From contig NZ_BBZF01000013.1 in NCBI RefSeq assembly GCF_020884795.1, positions 437,791-501,790 on the forward strand: a stretch of 64,000 bases of DNA, in the 5' to 3' direction. The notes beneath the pieces are model-generated. The model searched no databases, had not been told where the DNA came from, and saw only the letters and a list, made by a program, of their open reading frames with translations. This document shows, in pieces, positions 1 through 8,639 of this stretch. Each line of letters opens with the position of its first letter. Positions within the stretch are counted from its first letter, which is position 1. A program made the translations under genes and the position numbers. This stretch comes from Micromonospora okii. GTDB taxonomy: Bacteria; Actinomycetota; Actinomycetes; Mycobacteriales; Micromonosporaceae.

Positions 1-1468
1 AGAGGGCGGGCAGCGACACCGGGTCGTACCCCCGGATCACCACCTCGCAGCCGAGCCGTTCCAGGGCCCGCTGCGCGGCGGCGAGGAACGGCCGCAGGGC
101 CAGCTCGACCTTCGGGTCGAGGGCGTCGAAGCGGGTGGTGAGGTCGCTGGGCTCCAGCCGCTCGATGAGCGTCGACGGGTCCGCCGCCGGCAGCCGCTCG
201 ACGATCTGGGCGTCGTACGTGTAGCCGGCGTTGACCACCGCGAGGTCCTGCGCGGCGGCGACGGCGGCGAGCTGGCGGAACTCGTCGAGGCTGGCCGCGT
301 ACCGGACGAGGCCGTGGCGCTGCCGGAACTCGGCCAGGGTGAGCGCGCCGACGTTGGTCTCCATCGGCCACCACTGGTCGACCAGCCGGAGCATCTCGTC
401 GTCGTGCAGGGCGAGCGCCTTGACCCCGAGGTGGTGCACCTGGAGGAACTCGGCGAGCCGGCGCGGGTCGTGCCGGGCCAGCCGGACCAGCCAGCCGCGC
501 ACCTGCTCGCCGAGGGCCTCGCGGGTGGCGGTGAGCAGGGCGTCCTCGTAGAGCGCCTCGCGGCTGGCGGTGGGCCGCAGCTCGCCGGCGTCGACCACGC
601 AGTGCGCGAAGAACGCCCACTCGGGCAGCAGGCCGTCGGCGTGCTCGGTGAGCAGCATCCGCTTGAGGTAGACCCGGTGACCGGCGCGGGCCGCCGGGTT
701 CACCGGGGCCGGCAGGATGAACGCGACCCCGGTGAGGCCCGCCTCCGGCACCGAGAGCGGCACCACGTCGAACGGTGTGACGCCGAGGAGTTCGCGGGCG
801 TACCGGATCAGGGCCGGCCGGTCGGGGGGCGTGCCTGGCGTGGTCGGCCACGGCGGGCCCCCGGCGGTGGTGACCACGTCGCCGACCCGGACGGTCACCG
901 GCAGCAGCGCGCCGTAGAGCCGGGCCAGGTCGGTGACGGTGGCGGTGGCGAACCACTGGTCGGCGTCGCGGCGCGGGACCAGGGTCACCGTGGTCCCCGG
1001 CTCCGGGCGCTGCCGGCCGGCGGGGGCGGTCTCGACGGCGTACCGGCCGTCGGAGTGGCCGGTCCAGAGCACCGTGGGCTGGTCGGCGTGCCGGGTGACC
1101 ACCCGGATCTCGTCGGCGACGAGGAAGCAGGAGAGCAGCCCGATGCCGAACTGGCCGAGGAACTCGTGCCGGGAGAAGCCCAGCTCGTCGCGCTTGGAGC
1201 TGCGGCCGATGGTGGCCAGCAGCTCGTGCACCTGCGCCTCGGTCAGGCCGATGCCGGTGTCGTGCACCCGCAGCGTGCCGTCGCCGGTCAGCTCCGGCGG
1301 CTCGATGCGGACCAGTGCCGGGGCGTCGGGTTCCGTCGCCCGGCGGGCGGTGATCGCGTCCACCGCGTTCTGCATCAGCTCGCGGACGTACACCCGCGGG
1401 CTGCCGTAGAGGTGATGACTGAGCAGGTCGACCACGCCCCGGAGGTCGACCTGGAAGGTGTGGTCCAC
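1..1468 (-). CDS. HSP90-family ATP-dependent chaperone (3' end outside window)
   Basis: The first 489 codons of a chaperone of the HSP90/HtpG group are present; the C-terminus lies beyond the window edge. The N-terminus carries the GHKL ATPase fold: ELMQNAVDA with Glu30, Asn34 and Asp37 (N-box), DTGIGL near residue 70 and GQFGIGLLS near residue 100. These bind and hydrolyse ATP during cytoplasmic client folding. I chose GTG at 1468 because GGGGAG lies just upstream and the family motif begins at once. The reading frame stays open to base 1. Next upstream is the oppositely placed 3' end of nothing else; the FAD monooxygenase on the same strand ends at 1553. Actinobacterial HSP90-like proteins diverge from E. 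coli HtpG, so no gene symbol is given. Confidence 0.85.
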   Translation of the reverse strand, partial: MDHTFQVDLRGVVDLLSHHLYGSPRVYVRELMQNAVDAITARRATEPDAPALVRIEPPELTGDGTLRVHDTGIGLTEAQVHELLATIGRSSKRDELGFSRHEFLGQFGIGLLSCFLVADEIRVVTRHADQPTVLWTGHSDGRYAVETAPAGRQRPEPGTTVTLVPRRDADQWFATATVTDLARLYGALLPVTVRVGDVVTTAGGPPWPTTPGTPPDRPALIRYARELLGVTPFDVVPLSVPEAGLTGVAFILPAPVNPAARAGHRVYLKRMLLTEHADGLLPEWAFFAHCVVDAGELRPTASREALYEDALLTATREALGEQVRGWLVRLARHDPRRLAEFLQVHHLGVKALALHDDEMLRLVDQWWPMETNVGALTLAEFRQRHGLVRYAASLDEFRQLAAVAAAQDLAVVNAGYTYDAQIVERLPAADPSTLIERLEPSDLTTRFDALDPKVELALRPFLAAAQRALERLGCEVVIRGYDPVSLPAL

Positions 1469-1552
1469 GCTGTGCTCCCCGGTCCGATGCCGGCGCCCAC
1501 CGTACCGGTGGTCACCGACGCCCGGCTGCCCCCGTCGGCGCGAACCCGGGTC

Positions 1553-2749
1553 CTACCCGTGGCCGGGGTGCTCCGCCGGGGCGGGTGGGCCGTCCGGGTG
1601 GGCGCGCTCGCTCAGGCCGCTGAGTCGCAGGGCGAGGCGGCGGCGGGCGGCCGGGACGGCGAAGACCGCCCGGAGCAGGGCGTTGCGCAGTGCCCGCCGC
1701 CCGGGCGGAACGGTCGCGACCCGGGTCAGCCGGGCGGCGAAGCGGACCACGTCCTCGGCGACCGGGCGGCGCTGCTCGGCGTACCGGTCGAGGAGTCGGT
1801 CGGGGCCGCCGCCGAGCACGTCCGCGAGCGCCTCGCCGAGGGCGACGGCGTCGCGCAGGCCAAGGTTCATACCCTGCCCGCCGGCGGGACTGTGGACGTG
1901 CGCGGCGTCCCCGGCGAGCAGCACCGGGCCGGCGCGGAACCGCTCGGCCACCCGGTGGTGGACCCGGAACCGGGAGCCCCAGATCACCTCGGTGACCCGG
2001 GCGGTGCCGGCCGTCGGGCCGCGCGTGTCGAGCAGCCGCTGCACGTACGCCACGTCGGGGTGCTCGGGGGCGTCGGCGACGGCGGTCACCACCCGCACCA
2101 CCCCGCCCGGCAGCGGCGCCCAGGCCAGCATCCCGGCGGTGCCGAAGTGGAGCACCACCTCGTCCTGCGGGACCGGCCCGTCGAGCCGGACGTCGGCCAG
2201 TGCGAACGACTCCGTCCCGGCGTCCGGCCCGGAGAAGCCGATGCCGGCCAGCTCGCGGACGCTGCTGTGCATCCCGTCGGCGCCCACCACGTAGCGGGCA
2301 CGGACCGTCGCGCCGTCGGCCAGGGTGCCGGTCGCGCCGGTGTCGTCACGGGTCAGGCCGGTGAGCCGGTGTCCGCGCCGGATCTCGCCGCCGTGCGAGC
2401 GGAACAGGTCGGCGAGGACCGCCTCGGTGACGGACTGCGGCACCAGCAGCGCGTAGGGGAAGCGGCTGGGGAGAGCGTCGAACCGGACGGTGAGCAGTGG
2501 CCGGTCACGGTCGCGCACGGTGAACCGCGACGCCCGCACGCCCCGGGCCACCAGCGGCGTCGCCGCGCCGATGCGGTCCAGCACCTCCAGCGTGTACGCG
2601 TGCACGACGCCCGCCCGGGAGGTCGTGGCGGGCTGCTCGGCCCGGTCGACGAGGGTGACGTCGACGCCCCTGCGGGCGAGCGTCACCGCCGTGGCGAGCC
2701 CGACCGGCCCCGCGCCGACAACCAGTACGTCCGTGGTCCTGGGCAGCAT
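1553..2749 (-). CDS. FAD-dependent aromatic-ring monooxygenase (PheA/TfdB type)
   Basis: This 398-residue flavoprotein has an N-terminal Rossmann FAD site (VLVVGAGPVGLATA, residues about 8-21) and the later FAD ribose motif LLAGDAAHVHSPAGGQG followed by MNLGLRDAVAL. That layout belongs to class A hydroxylases acting on phenols, polyketides or antibiotics. The substrate cannot be read from sequence. ATG at 2749 is chosen because GGTGGGG precedes it and the FAD motif starts eight residues later; longer in-frame starts would run through the divergent tetR gene. It is transcribed away from a TetR regulator across an intergenic region full of CCAACGGT-type palindromes, so it is probably the regulator's target (inference). 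Confidence 0.9.
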   Translation of the reverse strand: MLPRTTDVLVVGAGPVGLATAVTLARRGVDVTLVDRAEQPATTSRAGVVHAYTLEVLDRIGAATPLVARGVRASRFTVRDRDRPLLTVRFDALPSRFPYALLVPQSVTEAVLADLFRSHGGEIRRGHRLTGLTRDDTGATGTLADGATVRARYVVGADGMHSSVRELAGIGFSGPDAGTESFALADVRLDGPVPQDEVVLHFGTAGMLAWAPLPGGVVRVVTAVADAPEHPDVAYVQRLLDTRGPTAGTARVTEVIWGSRFRVHHRVAERFRAGPVLLAGDAAHVHSPAGGQGMNLGLRDAVALGEALADVLGGGPDRLLDRYAEQRRPVAEDVVRFAARLTRVATVPPGRRALRNALLRAVFAVPAARRRLALRLSGLSERAHPDGPPAPAEHPGHG

Positions 2750-2770
2750 CGTCCCCACCTCCGTGGCATG

Positions 2771-2839
2771 CCAACGGTCGTTTGCCAACAACCGTTGGCA
2801 ACGGTAGGTGAACGTGGACGCGGAAGTCAACGAGCGTTG
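2771..2839. promoter_or_regulatory. Nested palindromic TetR operators between monooxygenase and tetR
   Basis: Three inverted repeats sit in the divergent promoter region. CCAACGGT at 2771-2778 pairs with ACCGTTGG at 2791-2798. TTGCCAAC at 2782-2789 pairs with GTTGGCAA at 2794-2801 (4-nt spacer). CAACG at 2828-2832 pairs with CGTTG at 2835-2839. The last lies just upstream of the tetR -10 hexamer TACAGT (2843-2848), so a bound repressor could block both genes. Confidence 0.6.
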
Positions 2840-2855
2840 GCCTACAGTCGTGGAC

Positions 2856-3434
2856 ATGACCGCGACGCCTGCCACCCGACGCTCCGACGCCACCCGCGCC
2901 GCCATCCTGCGGGCCGCCCGGGAACGCTTCGCCGCCGACGGGTACGACCGGGCCACCATCCGCGCCATCGCGGCGGACGCGCGGATCGACCCGTCGATGG
3001 TCATGCGCTACTACGGCAGCAAGGAGGGGTTGTTCGCCGCGGCGGCGGAGTTCGACCTGCGCCTGCCGGAGCTGACCGGGGTGCCGGCGGGGCGGCTCGG
3101 CGAGCTGCTGGTCCGCCACTTCCTCGACCGCTGGGAGGGCGACGAGACGATGGTCGCCCTGCTCCGGGCGGCGAGCACCAACGCCGGGGCGGCGGAGCGC
3201 ATGCGGGACGTCTTCGCCGACCAGCTCGGCGTGGCGGTGGCCCGCGTCGCCCCCGACCCCGCCGGGGCGCCCCGGCGGGCGGGGCTGGTGGCCAGCCAGA
3301 TGCTCGGCCTCGCGCTGACCCGGTACGTGCTGCGGCTGCCGCCCGTGGCCGACGCGGACCCGGCGGAGCTGGTCGCCTGGGTCGCGCCGACCGTCGAGCG
3401 CTACCTGCGCGGGGAGCCGGCCACCCCACGCTGA
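2856..3434 (+). CDS. TetR/AcrR-family transcriptional regulator
   Basis: This is a 192-residue one-component repressor. The N-terminal helix-turn-helix is typical: TRAAILRAARERFAADGY, then TIRAIAADARIDPSMVMRYYGSKEGLF (residues about 14-60). The ligand domain ends with a TetR C-terminal helix set. ATG at 2856 is preferred over upstream GTG because TACAGT at 2843-2848 ends seven bases before it, giving a leaderless message. It is divergent from the FAD monooxygenase, with shared palindromes between them, so autoregulation and control of the monooxygenase are likely. The inducer is unknown. Confidence 0.88.
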   Translation: MTATPATRRSDATRAAILRAARERFAADGYDRATIRAIAADARIDPSMVMRYYGSKEGLFAAAAEFDLRLPELTGVPAGRLGELLVRHFLDRWEGDETMVALLRAASTNAGAAERMRDVFADQLGVAVARVAPDPAGAPRRAGLVASQMLGLALTRYVLRLPPVADADPAELVAWVAPTVERYLRGEPATPR

Positions 3435-3519
3435 CGCCCCGCGCGGCGCACGCTGCGGGCAGCGGCGCGCGCTGCGGGCACCCGCGCCGGGCAGGGCGCG
3501 TCGAGGCGTCGGCGGACGG

Positions 3520-4422
3520 TCAGCCGGCGAGGCCGCCCGGCTGGTCGCCCTTCACGACGGGGGCCCGGACCAGGTTGCCCCACTCGGTCCACGAGCCGTC
3601 GTAGTTGCGCACCTGCGGATACCCCAGCAGGTGGCGCAGCACGAACCAGGTGTGGCTGGACCGCTCGCCGATCCGGCAGTACGCCACCACGTCGTCGGAC
3701 GGGCTCAGCCCGAGCTGGTCGGCGTAGATGGCGCGCAGCTCGTCGGCCGACCTGAAGGTGCCGTCGTCGTTCGCGGCCGACTTCCACGGCTTGCTCAGCG
3801 CGCCCGGGATGTGCCCGCCGCGCAGCGCCCCCTCCTGCGGGTAGTCCGGCATGTGCAGCATCTCGCCGGTGTACTCGCCCGGCGAGCGCACGTCGACCAG
3901 GGGCCGGCCGGCGGCGACGTGCGCCATCACCTGCTCCCGGTACGCCCGCAGCGGGGCGTCGTCGCGCACCGGCACCGGGTACTCGGCGCGGGGCCGGGCG
4001 GCCTTCTCTCGGGTCAGCTCCCGTCCCTCGGCGACCCACTTCTGCCGGCCGCCGTCGAGCAGGCGCACGTCGGCGTGGCCGAAGAGGGAGAAGACCCAGA
4101 GGGCGTACGCGGCCCACCAGTTGAAGTTGTCGCCGTAGAAGACGACGGTGTCGTCGCGGCCGATGCCCTTGGCGGCGCACAGCTCGGCGAAGCGCTCGGC
4201 GTCCAGGTAGTCCCGGGTGACCTGGTCGTTCAGCTCGGTGTGCCAGTCGACCTTCACGGCGCCCGGGATGTGCCCGGTGTCGTAGAGCAGCACGTCCTCG
4301 TCGGACTCGACCACCACCAGCCCCTCGTCGCCCAGGTGCTCGGCCAGCCACTCGGTGGTGACGAGCCGCTGCGGGTCGGCGTACGACTGGAGGCGGGGGT
4401 TCGGATCACTCGGCACAGGCAT
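3520..4422 (-). CDS. sseA: Thiosulfate/3-mercaptopyruvate sulfurtransferase (two-domain rhodanese)
   Basis: A 300-residue tandem rhodanese. The inactive N-terminal rhodanese domain covers about residues 15-135 and the catalytic C-terminal domain about 165-290. The active-site loop reads [11 protein letters not shown], the CysA/SseA actinobacterial form, in which the Cys carries the persulfide. It moves sulfane sulfur from thiosulfate or mercaptopyruvate to an acceptor such as cyanide or a thiol. The start ATG 4422 has TACCTT (4430-4435 on the minus strand) seven bases upstream and no Shine-Dalgarno, so it is probably leaderless. SufE, another sulfur-handling protein, is encoded 2.3 kb away. 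Confidence 0.92.
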   Translation of the reverse strand: MPVPSDPNPRLQSYADPQRLVTTEWLAEHLGDEGLVVVESDEDVLLYDTGHIPGAVKVDWHTELNDQVTRDYLDAERFAELCAAKGIGRDDTVVFYGDNFNWWAAYALWVFSLFGHADVRLLDGGRQKWVAEGRELTREKAARPRAEYPVPVRDDAPLRAYREQVMAHVAAGRPLVDVRSPGEYTGEMLHMPDYPQEGALRGGHIPGALSKPWKSAANDDGTFRSADELRAIYADQLGLSPSDDVVAYCRIGERSSHTWFVLRHLLGYPQVRNYDGSWTEWGNLVRAPVVKGDQPGGLAG

Positions 4423-4580
4423 GAGCCCCAAGGTACGCCCGTTCCCCCGGCGGCGTGGCGGCCGTCGCGAGCCCCGGCCCGGCCGTGTGCGGGCCGGCGT
4501 GGGCCCCTGCCCGGCCGACCGCCTTCCGCGGCGGGCCCACGGCCCGACCGACCGTCTTCCCGGGCCGGGCCGGCGGCCCG

Positions 4581-5027
4581 TCAGGCGCGGCGGTGCACGA
4601 GCCGGCCGGCCACCACCGTGGCGAGGCAGCTCCCGTCGTCGGCGAAGACGGCCAGGTCGGCGCGGGCACCCGTGACCAGGGCGGGCGGCCGGAGCGGGTC
4701 GAACAGCGTGACCCCGCCGCGCGCCGCCGCCACCCGCAGGTCGGGGTCGGCGAGCGCCCCGGCCGAGACCACCGTCGCCCCGGACCGGAACAGGGCGTGC
4801 ACCCGCTCGCGCGGGGTCGGGGCCGCCGGCAGGGGTCCGTCGTGCGCGAGCGCCGGCCCGAGGAGCCCGGCCCACCGCCGCGCCCGCACCAGGGGGTACG
4901 CGGCCAGCAGCTCGTCGGCCGGCGCGACGGCCTCGATCCGGTCGCCGGCCACCAGTACGGCCCGGCCGGGGGTCGGCGGCCCGTCGAGGGTGACCCGCAC
5001 CAGCGGTGCGGTGTGCAGGGTGAGCAT
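4581..5027 (-). CDS. Short amidohydrolase-like protein (composite domain only)
   Basis: A 148-residue protein resembling the beta-sandwich parts of amidohydrolases. It starts with [25 protein letters not shown] and ends with [12 protein letters not shown]...[11 protein letters not shown], the two strands groups that flank the TIM barrel in imidazolonepropionase-type enzymes. The metal-binding HxH and the barrel are missing, although one GHAL-like segment ([16 protein letters not shown]) remains. It may be a degenerate or minimal relative without hydrolase activity. Its ATG overlaps the stop of the upstream SGNH gene by one base (TGATG), so the two are translationally coupled. Confidence 0.65.
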   Translation of the reverse strand: MLTLHTAPLVRVTLDGPPTPGRAVLVAGDRIEAVAPADELLAAYPLVRARRWAGLLGPALAHDGPLPAAPTPRERVHALFRSGATVVSAGALADPDLRVAAARGGVTLFDPLRPPALVTGARADLAVFADDGSCLATVVAGRLVHRRA

Positions 5028-5794
5028 CAGTCGGCCACCGGGCCGAGCGCGGGCCGCTTCGCGGTGACCGTGTCCCCGGACGACCGGCCGGTCAGCCGTC
5101 GCTTGATCCACGGGGCGAGGTGCCGGCCCGCCCAGCGCACGTCGGCGGCGCGGGCGGCCAGCCACGGCGTCGGCGCGGGATGCGGCGGCACCATCAGCCA
5201 GTCCTCGTCGCAGCCGACCCCGAGCGCTCTCAGCACCTGCCCGGCGACCCGCCGGTGCCCGGCCTCCGACAGGTGCAGCCGGTCGGTGCTCCACAGCATC
5301 GGGTTGAGGTAGGCGTCGTCGGCGTACAGGTCGACCAGGATCGCGCCGTGCCGCTCGGCGGTCTCCCCGACGGTCCGGTTGAGCAACTGGACCCGGGGTG
5401 CGACCAGGCGCTGCCCGGGCAGCCGGGCCATCACGTCGGCGAACCGGAACAGCACCACGTCCGCGCCGCCCGAGCGCAGGTCGCGCACCACGTCGTCGAA
5501 GCGGGCCACCAGGGCGTCCGGGTCGAAGGTGCGGCGCAGCACGTCGTTGCCGCCGGCCGCGAAGCTGATCAGGTCGGGCTTCATCGCGAGCGCGGCCGGC
5601 ACCTGCTCGGCCACGACGTTGGGGAAGAGCCGGCCCCGGATCGCCAGGTTCGCGTACCGGAAGTCGGGGCCCGCCTCGGCGGCCAGCCGGGTGGCCACGA
5701 GATCAGCCCAGCCCCGGTACGTCCCGTCGGGATAGGCGTCGTCCATGCCCTCGGTGAAGCTGTCCCCCACCGCCACGAAACTGCGCCAGCGCAC
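5027..5794 (-). CDS. SGNH/GDSL-family hydrolase
   Basis: A 255-residue esterase or lipase-like enzyme. Block I is [11 protein letters not shown] with the nucleophile Ser12, block III is AAGGNDVL with the oxyanion Asn, and block V is [10 protein letters not shown] with the Asp and His of the triad. No signal peptide is visible, so it should act in the cytoplasm. Typical substrates are acyl esters, but nothing here fixes the substrate. It is the first gene of a two-gene unit with the amidohydrolase-like ORF. Immediately upstream lie GGGGCCCC palindromic repeats. Confidence 0.9.
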   Translation of the reverse strand: MRWRSFVAVGDSFTEGMDDAYPDGTYRGWADLVATRLAAEAGPDFRYANLAIRGRLFPNVVAEQVPAALAMKPDLISFAAGGNDVLRRTFDPDALVARFDDVVRDLRSGGADVVLFRFADVMARLPGQRLVAPRVQLLNRTVGETAERHGAILVDLYADDAYLNPMLWSTDRLHLSEAGHRRVAGQVLRALGVGCDEDWLMVPPHPAPTPWLAARAADVRWAGRHLAPWIKRRLTGRSSGDTVTAKRPALGPVAD

Positions 5795-5808
5795 GCCGCC
5801 TCCAAGGT

Positions 5809-5865
5809 GTAAGGAAGGGCACCCTGTTAACGCATACGGTAGTAGCGGGGCCCCTTCTTAACGGC
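5809..5865. repeat. Tandem GGGGCCCC-type palindromic repeat (copy A)
   Basis: Two related units follow each other: AAGGAAGGGCACCC with TTAACGC and ACGGTAG, then GCGGGGCCCCTTCTTAACGG. The same arrangement recurs at 6625-6687. These look like members of a small dispersed palindrome family. They lie in the 405-base gene-free stretch between 5795 and 6199. Confidence 0.6.
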
Positions 5866-5971
5866 AGACAGTCTGGCACCGCCCGGCCGGCCGGTCGCAC
5901 CGGCTCGATGCGACGTGTCTCAGATCCCAAGCAGCGGGAGGTCCGTCGCGTCCACGGGTCTGCCGGCCCGT

Positions 5972-6055
5972 TCCACTCGTGGTCGGCGACTGTCCACTCG
6001 TGGTCGGCGACATCGCGGTGTCCCGGCCCCCGCGACACCGCCATGACGCCGACAC
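5972..6055. repeat. Dispersed hairpin element (copy 1) with a 21-bp tandem duplication
   Basis: TCCACTCGTGGTCGGCGAC occurs at 5972-5990 and again at 5993-6011. The second copy opens a two-part hairpin: GTCGGCG 6003-6009 pairs with CGCCGAC 6047-6053, and GCGGTGTC 6015-6022 pairs with GACACCGC 6034-6041. A similar element is at 43643-43711, sharing the TCCCGG loop side and the ATG.CGCCGACAC 3' side. No coding sequence is supported in 5795-6199 other than these elements. Confidence 0.6.
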
Positions 6056-6199
6056 GGCCTCGGGCCGCTGGGCGGGCGTGTCGAACCGCCGCCTGGAGGG
6101 GCTCGCCGAGCGGCTGCCCGAAAGGGCGAACGTGGTGTAACGACGCCCGCGCTGGGTACCGGTTCCCGAATCGGCGCAGGTGTGCATTCGGAGGCTCTC

Positions 6200-6625
6200 A
6201 TGACCGGTTACCGGGTCAGCGAAGTGATGACCAAGCAGGTGGTGTACCTGTCCGCGGATACCACCCTGGACGAGGCGGCCAGGGTGATGAAGGAGGCGGA
6301 CATCGGGGACGTGGTGGTCACCGAGGGCGCCACCCTGGCGGGGATGCTGACCGACCGGGACATCGTGGTGCGGGCGGTGGCCGAACGCAGCGACCCGGCC
6401 AGCACCACCATCGGCTCGATCATCACCCGGGAGGTGGTGATGATCGAGCAGCACTCGACGGCCGGGGAGGCGGCGGCGCTGATGCGCGAGCGCGGCATCC
6501 GGCGCGTCCTCGTCTGCGACAGCGAGCGAAAGCTCGTCGGCATCGTCTCGCTGGGCGACCTCGCCATGCAGCTCGACCCGAACTCGGCCCTCAGCGACAT
6601 CAGCGAGAAGGCCCCGACCGTCTGA
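6200..6625 (+). CDS. CBS-domain pair protein
   Basis: A 141-residue protein made of two CBS motifs, about residues 8-62 (VSEVMTKQVVYLSADTTL ... GMLTDRDIVVRAVAE) and 72-130 (REVVMIEQHSTAGEAA ... VGIVSLGDLA). Such stand-alone Bateman modules bind adenine nucleotides and act as cytoplasmic sensors; the partner is unknown. The ATG at 6200 has a strong GGAGG at 6190-6194, so the upstream in-frame ATG at 6182 is rejected. A paralogue of almost the same length lies at 14747-15166. Confidence 0.88.
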   Translation: MTGYRVSEVMTKQVVYLSADTTLDEAARVMKEADIGDVVVTEGATLAGMLTDRDIVVRAVAERSDPASTTIGSIITREVVMIEQHSTAGEAAALMRERGIRRVLVCDSERKLVGIVSLGDLAMQLDPNSALSDISEKAPTV

Positions 6626-6687
6626 AAGGAGGGGCCCCTTCCTAACGCTTCCGGTAGAGGAGGGGCCCCCTTTCGACAGCGGTAGCC
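6625..6687. repeat. Tandem GGGGCCCC-type palindromic repeat (copy B)
   Basis: Just after the CBS gene stop, AGGAGGGGCCCCTTCCTAAC with a following CGGTAG is followed by a second unit, AGGAGGGGCCCCCTTTCGAC with CGGTAG. Units are about 32 bases apart. The end supplies TAGCCT (6683-6688), the probable -10 of sufE, so the repeat is built into that promoter. It could also terminate the CBS gene. Confidence 0.6.
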
Positions 6688-6694
6688 TGATCGA

Positions 6695-7123
6695 ATGCCC
6701 CACATGCCGACCAAGCTGGCCGAGATCGTCGACGAGTTCGCCGCCGCGCCCCGCGACGTGGTGCTGGAGATGCTGCTGGAGTACGCCGACGCCGTCCCAC
6801 CGCTGCCCGAGGAACTGGCCGGGCGCGAGGGCATGGAGCAGGTTCCCGAGTGCCAGACGGCGTTCTTCCTGCGCGCCGAGGTCAACCCGGACCGGACGGT
6901 GACGACCTGGTTCGACTGCCCCCCGGAGGCGCCGACCACCCGCGCGTTCGCCGGCATCCTCGCCGAGGGGCTGACCGGGGCGAGCGCGGACGACGTGCTC
7001 GCCGTGCCGGACGACCTCTACCAGCGGATGGGGCTGGCCCAGGCGATCAGCCCGCTGCGGGTCCGGGGCGGCACGGCCATCCTGGCCCGACTCAAGCGCC
7101 AGGTCCGCGAGCAGGCGGGCTGA
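6695..7123 (+). CDS. sufE: SufE-family cysteine desulfuration protein
   Basis: A 142-residue SufE protein, which accepts persulfide sulfur from a cysteine desulfurase (SufS) and passes it on for iron-sulfur cluster assembly. The acceptor cysteine is in VPECQTAFFL (Cys53), and the C-terminal ALAQAISPLRVRGGTAIL-like helix is typical. The start ATG has TAGCCT six bases upstream and no Shine-Dalgarno, so it is read as leaderless. In related genomes it accompanies a rhodanese gene; here sseA lies close by but on the other strand. No suf operon is present in the window. Confidence 0.9.
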   Translation: MPHMPTKLAEIVDEFAAAPRDVVLEMLLEYADAVPPLPEELAGREGMEQVPECQTAFFLRAEVNPDRTVTTWFDCPPEAPTTRAFAGILAEGLTGASADDVLAVPDDLYQRMGLAQAISPLRVRGGTAILARLKRQVREQAG

Positions 7124-7319
7124 GGGCGGGGCCCCGGCGTCGCGGGATCGCCGCTGCCGCCACGCCCTGCGACGCAGGCGGGCCGAGGCGGGAACGGACC
7201 CATCGGCCGGGACCGACCGGCGGCGAGCCGGGCGCGGATCCGCAGGGCAGCGAGCCGGGAATGAGCGGCCGGGCGGGAGTTCGGGAACAGAACTGCTGGC
7301 CGGGGAGTTGTCGCGGGGC

Positions 7320-7955
7320 ATGGAGATCGAGATCTACGCCGACGTCGCCTGCCCCTGGTGCTACGTCGGCAAGCGTCGGTTGGAAGAGGCCCTCGAGGCG
7401 TACGACGGCGAGGTGACGGTCCACTACCGGCCGTTCCAGCTCGACCCGTCGCCGGTGCCGACACCCCGGCCGCTCGTCGAGGCGCTGGCCGCGAAGTTCG
7501 GCGACCGGGAGCGGGCCGAGCAGATGTTCGACCACGTGACCCGGGTCGCGGCGGATGCCGGGCTGCGGCTGGACTTCGACCGCGCCGTCGCCGCCAACAC
7601 CTTCGACGCGCACCGGCTCGTCCGGTACGCCACGCAGCGAGGCCGGGCCGCCGAGACCGTGGAGGCGCTCTACCGGGCCCACTTCACGGACGGCGTGGAC
7701 GTCGGCTCCCGCGACGCGCTGGCCGAGGTCGCCGCCGGGGTCGGGCTCGACGAGGCCGAGGCGCGCGCCTTCCTCCACTCGGACGAGGGAACGGCGGAGG
7801 TCGCCGCCGAGCTGGCCGCCGCCCGGGGCCTCGGCGTGACCAGCGTCCCGACGTTCGTGCTGGCCGGAAAGTACGCGGTCACCGGGGCGCAGGAGCCGGA
7901 GACGCTCCTGGCCGCGCTGGCGGAGGTGGAGCGCCGGGAGTCGGCCACGAGCTGA
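7320..7955 (+). CDS. DsbA-family (FrnE-like) oxidoreductase
   Basis: A 211-residue thioredoxin-fold protein with the inserted helical domain of the DsbA/FrnE group. The redox motif is CPWC in YADVACPWCYVGKRRLEEAL near residues 10-13, and the cis-Pro loop is GVTSVPTFVLAGKYAVTGAQ. No signal peptide is visible, so it is cytoplasmic, like Deinococcus FrnE. ATG 7320 is chosen; TTG at 7308 would add four residues and sits too close to GGGGAG (7302-7307). It is convergent with the YbaK gene. Confidence 0.88.
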   Translation: MEIEIYADVACPWCYVGKRRLEEALEAYDGEVTVHYRPFQLDPSPVPTPRPLVEALAAKFGDRERAEQMFDHVTRVAADAGLRLDFDRAVAANTFDAHRLVRYATQRGRAAETVEALYRAHFTDGVDVGSRDALAEVAAGVGLDEAEARAFLHSDEGTAEVAAELAAARGLGVTSVPTFVLAGKYAVTGAQEPETLLAALAEVERRESATS

Positions 7956-7960
7956 CCGTC

Positions 7961-7999
7961 GACGATGTTTCACGTGCAACAACATCGACGCATTTGAGT
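7961..7999. terminator. Convergent-gene hairpin containing a parS-like core
   Basis: CGATGTT and AACATCG form a seven-base stem in the 46-base gap between two convergent genes. The loop region includes GTTTCACGTGCAAC (7967-7980), one base away from the parS consensus GTTTCACGTGAAAC. A terminator role is inferred from position; a weak ParB site is also possible. Confidence 0.4.
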
Positions 8000-8001
8000 T
8001 C

Positions 8002-8550
8002 CTAGGCTGGCCTGGCCAGGTCCTCCACCACCCGGGCGCCGGGGAGCGCGCCGAGCGCCGGCCCGGGCAGGGCGATCTTGCTGTGCCGTACGCCGGAGCC
8101 GACGATCACGTGCGGGGCGGCGATCACCCGTGCGTCGACCAGGATCGGCCACTCCTCGGGCAGCCCGATCGGGGTGATCCCGCCATACTCCATGCCGGTC
8201 AGCTCGACCGCCTCGGCCATCGGGGCGAAGCTGGCCTTGCGCACGTCCAACGCCCGGCGGGCCACCCCGTTGACGTCCACCCGGGTGGTGGCGAGCACGA
8301 CGCAGGCGGCGTAGCGGACCTCGCCGCCCCGCTTGCCCGCGATGACGACGCAGTTCGCGGACACGTCCAGCCCCACCTCGTACGCGGCGCAGAACGCGGC
8401 GGTGTCGGCCAGGCCCGCGTCGATCGGGGCGACCAGCACATCGTCGACGTCCACGGGCGCGTCGGCGGGCCATTGCTCGACCGCGGCGGCCACCAGGGGT
8501 GCCAGCAGGTCCAGGCGGGTCCGGGCGGGCTCGGTCTTCAGCGTCCCCAT
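8002..8550 (-). CDS. YbaK/EbsC-family aminoacyl-tRNA deacylase-like protein
   Basis: A 182-residue protein of the YbaK/ProX family, which removes mischarged amino acids from tRNA (for instance Cys-tRNA-Pro). Family marks include CVVIAGKRGGEVRYAACVVLATTRVDV with the conserved Lys, and the final GSGVRHSKIALPG, where Gly-Ser-Gly and the downstream Lys shape the pocket. ATG 8550 is used; GTG at 8553 would add one residue. Downstream it meets the DsbA-like gene. Confidence 0.85.
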   Translation of the reverse strand: MGTLKTEPARTRLDLLAPLVAAAVEQWPADAPVDVDDVLVAPIDAGLADTAAFCAAYEVGLDVSANCVVIAGKRGGEVRYAACVVLATTRVDVNGVARRALDVRKASFAPMAEAVELTGMEYGGITPIGLPEEWPILVDARVIAAPHVIVGSGVRHSKIALPGPALGALPGARVVEDLARPA

Positions 8551-8639
8551 CACGGATGCGATCCTCGCACCCCGGGCCGCCGGCTGCTCGACGGAGACCG
8601 GCCGCCCGACGGAGGCCAGCAGCCCGGCCGCCCGACGAA

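Noticed and set aside
314..3604. A 1096-codon plus-strand open frame
   Set aside because: It is antisense to the HSP90 and FAD monooxygenase genes and runs through tetR in another frame; high GC keeps stop codons rare. The antisense proteins match known families and this one does not.
4581..5294. A longer reading of the amidohydrolase-like gene from 5294
   Set aside because: It would overlap the SGNH hydrolase by 267 bases. The similarity to amidohydrolases begins at ATG 5027, which is coupled to the SGNH stop.
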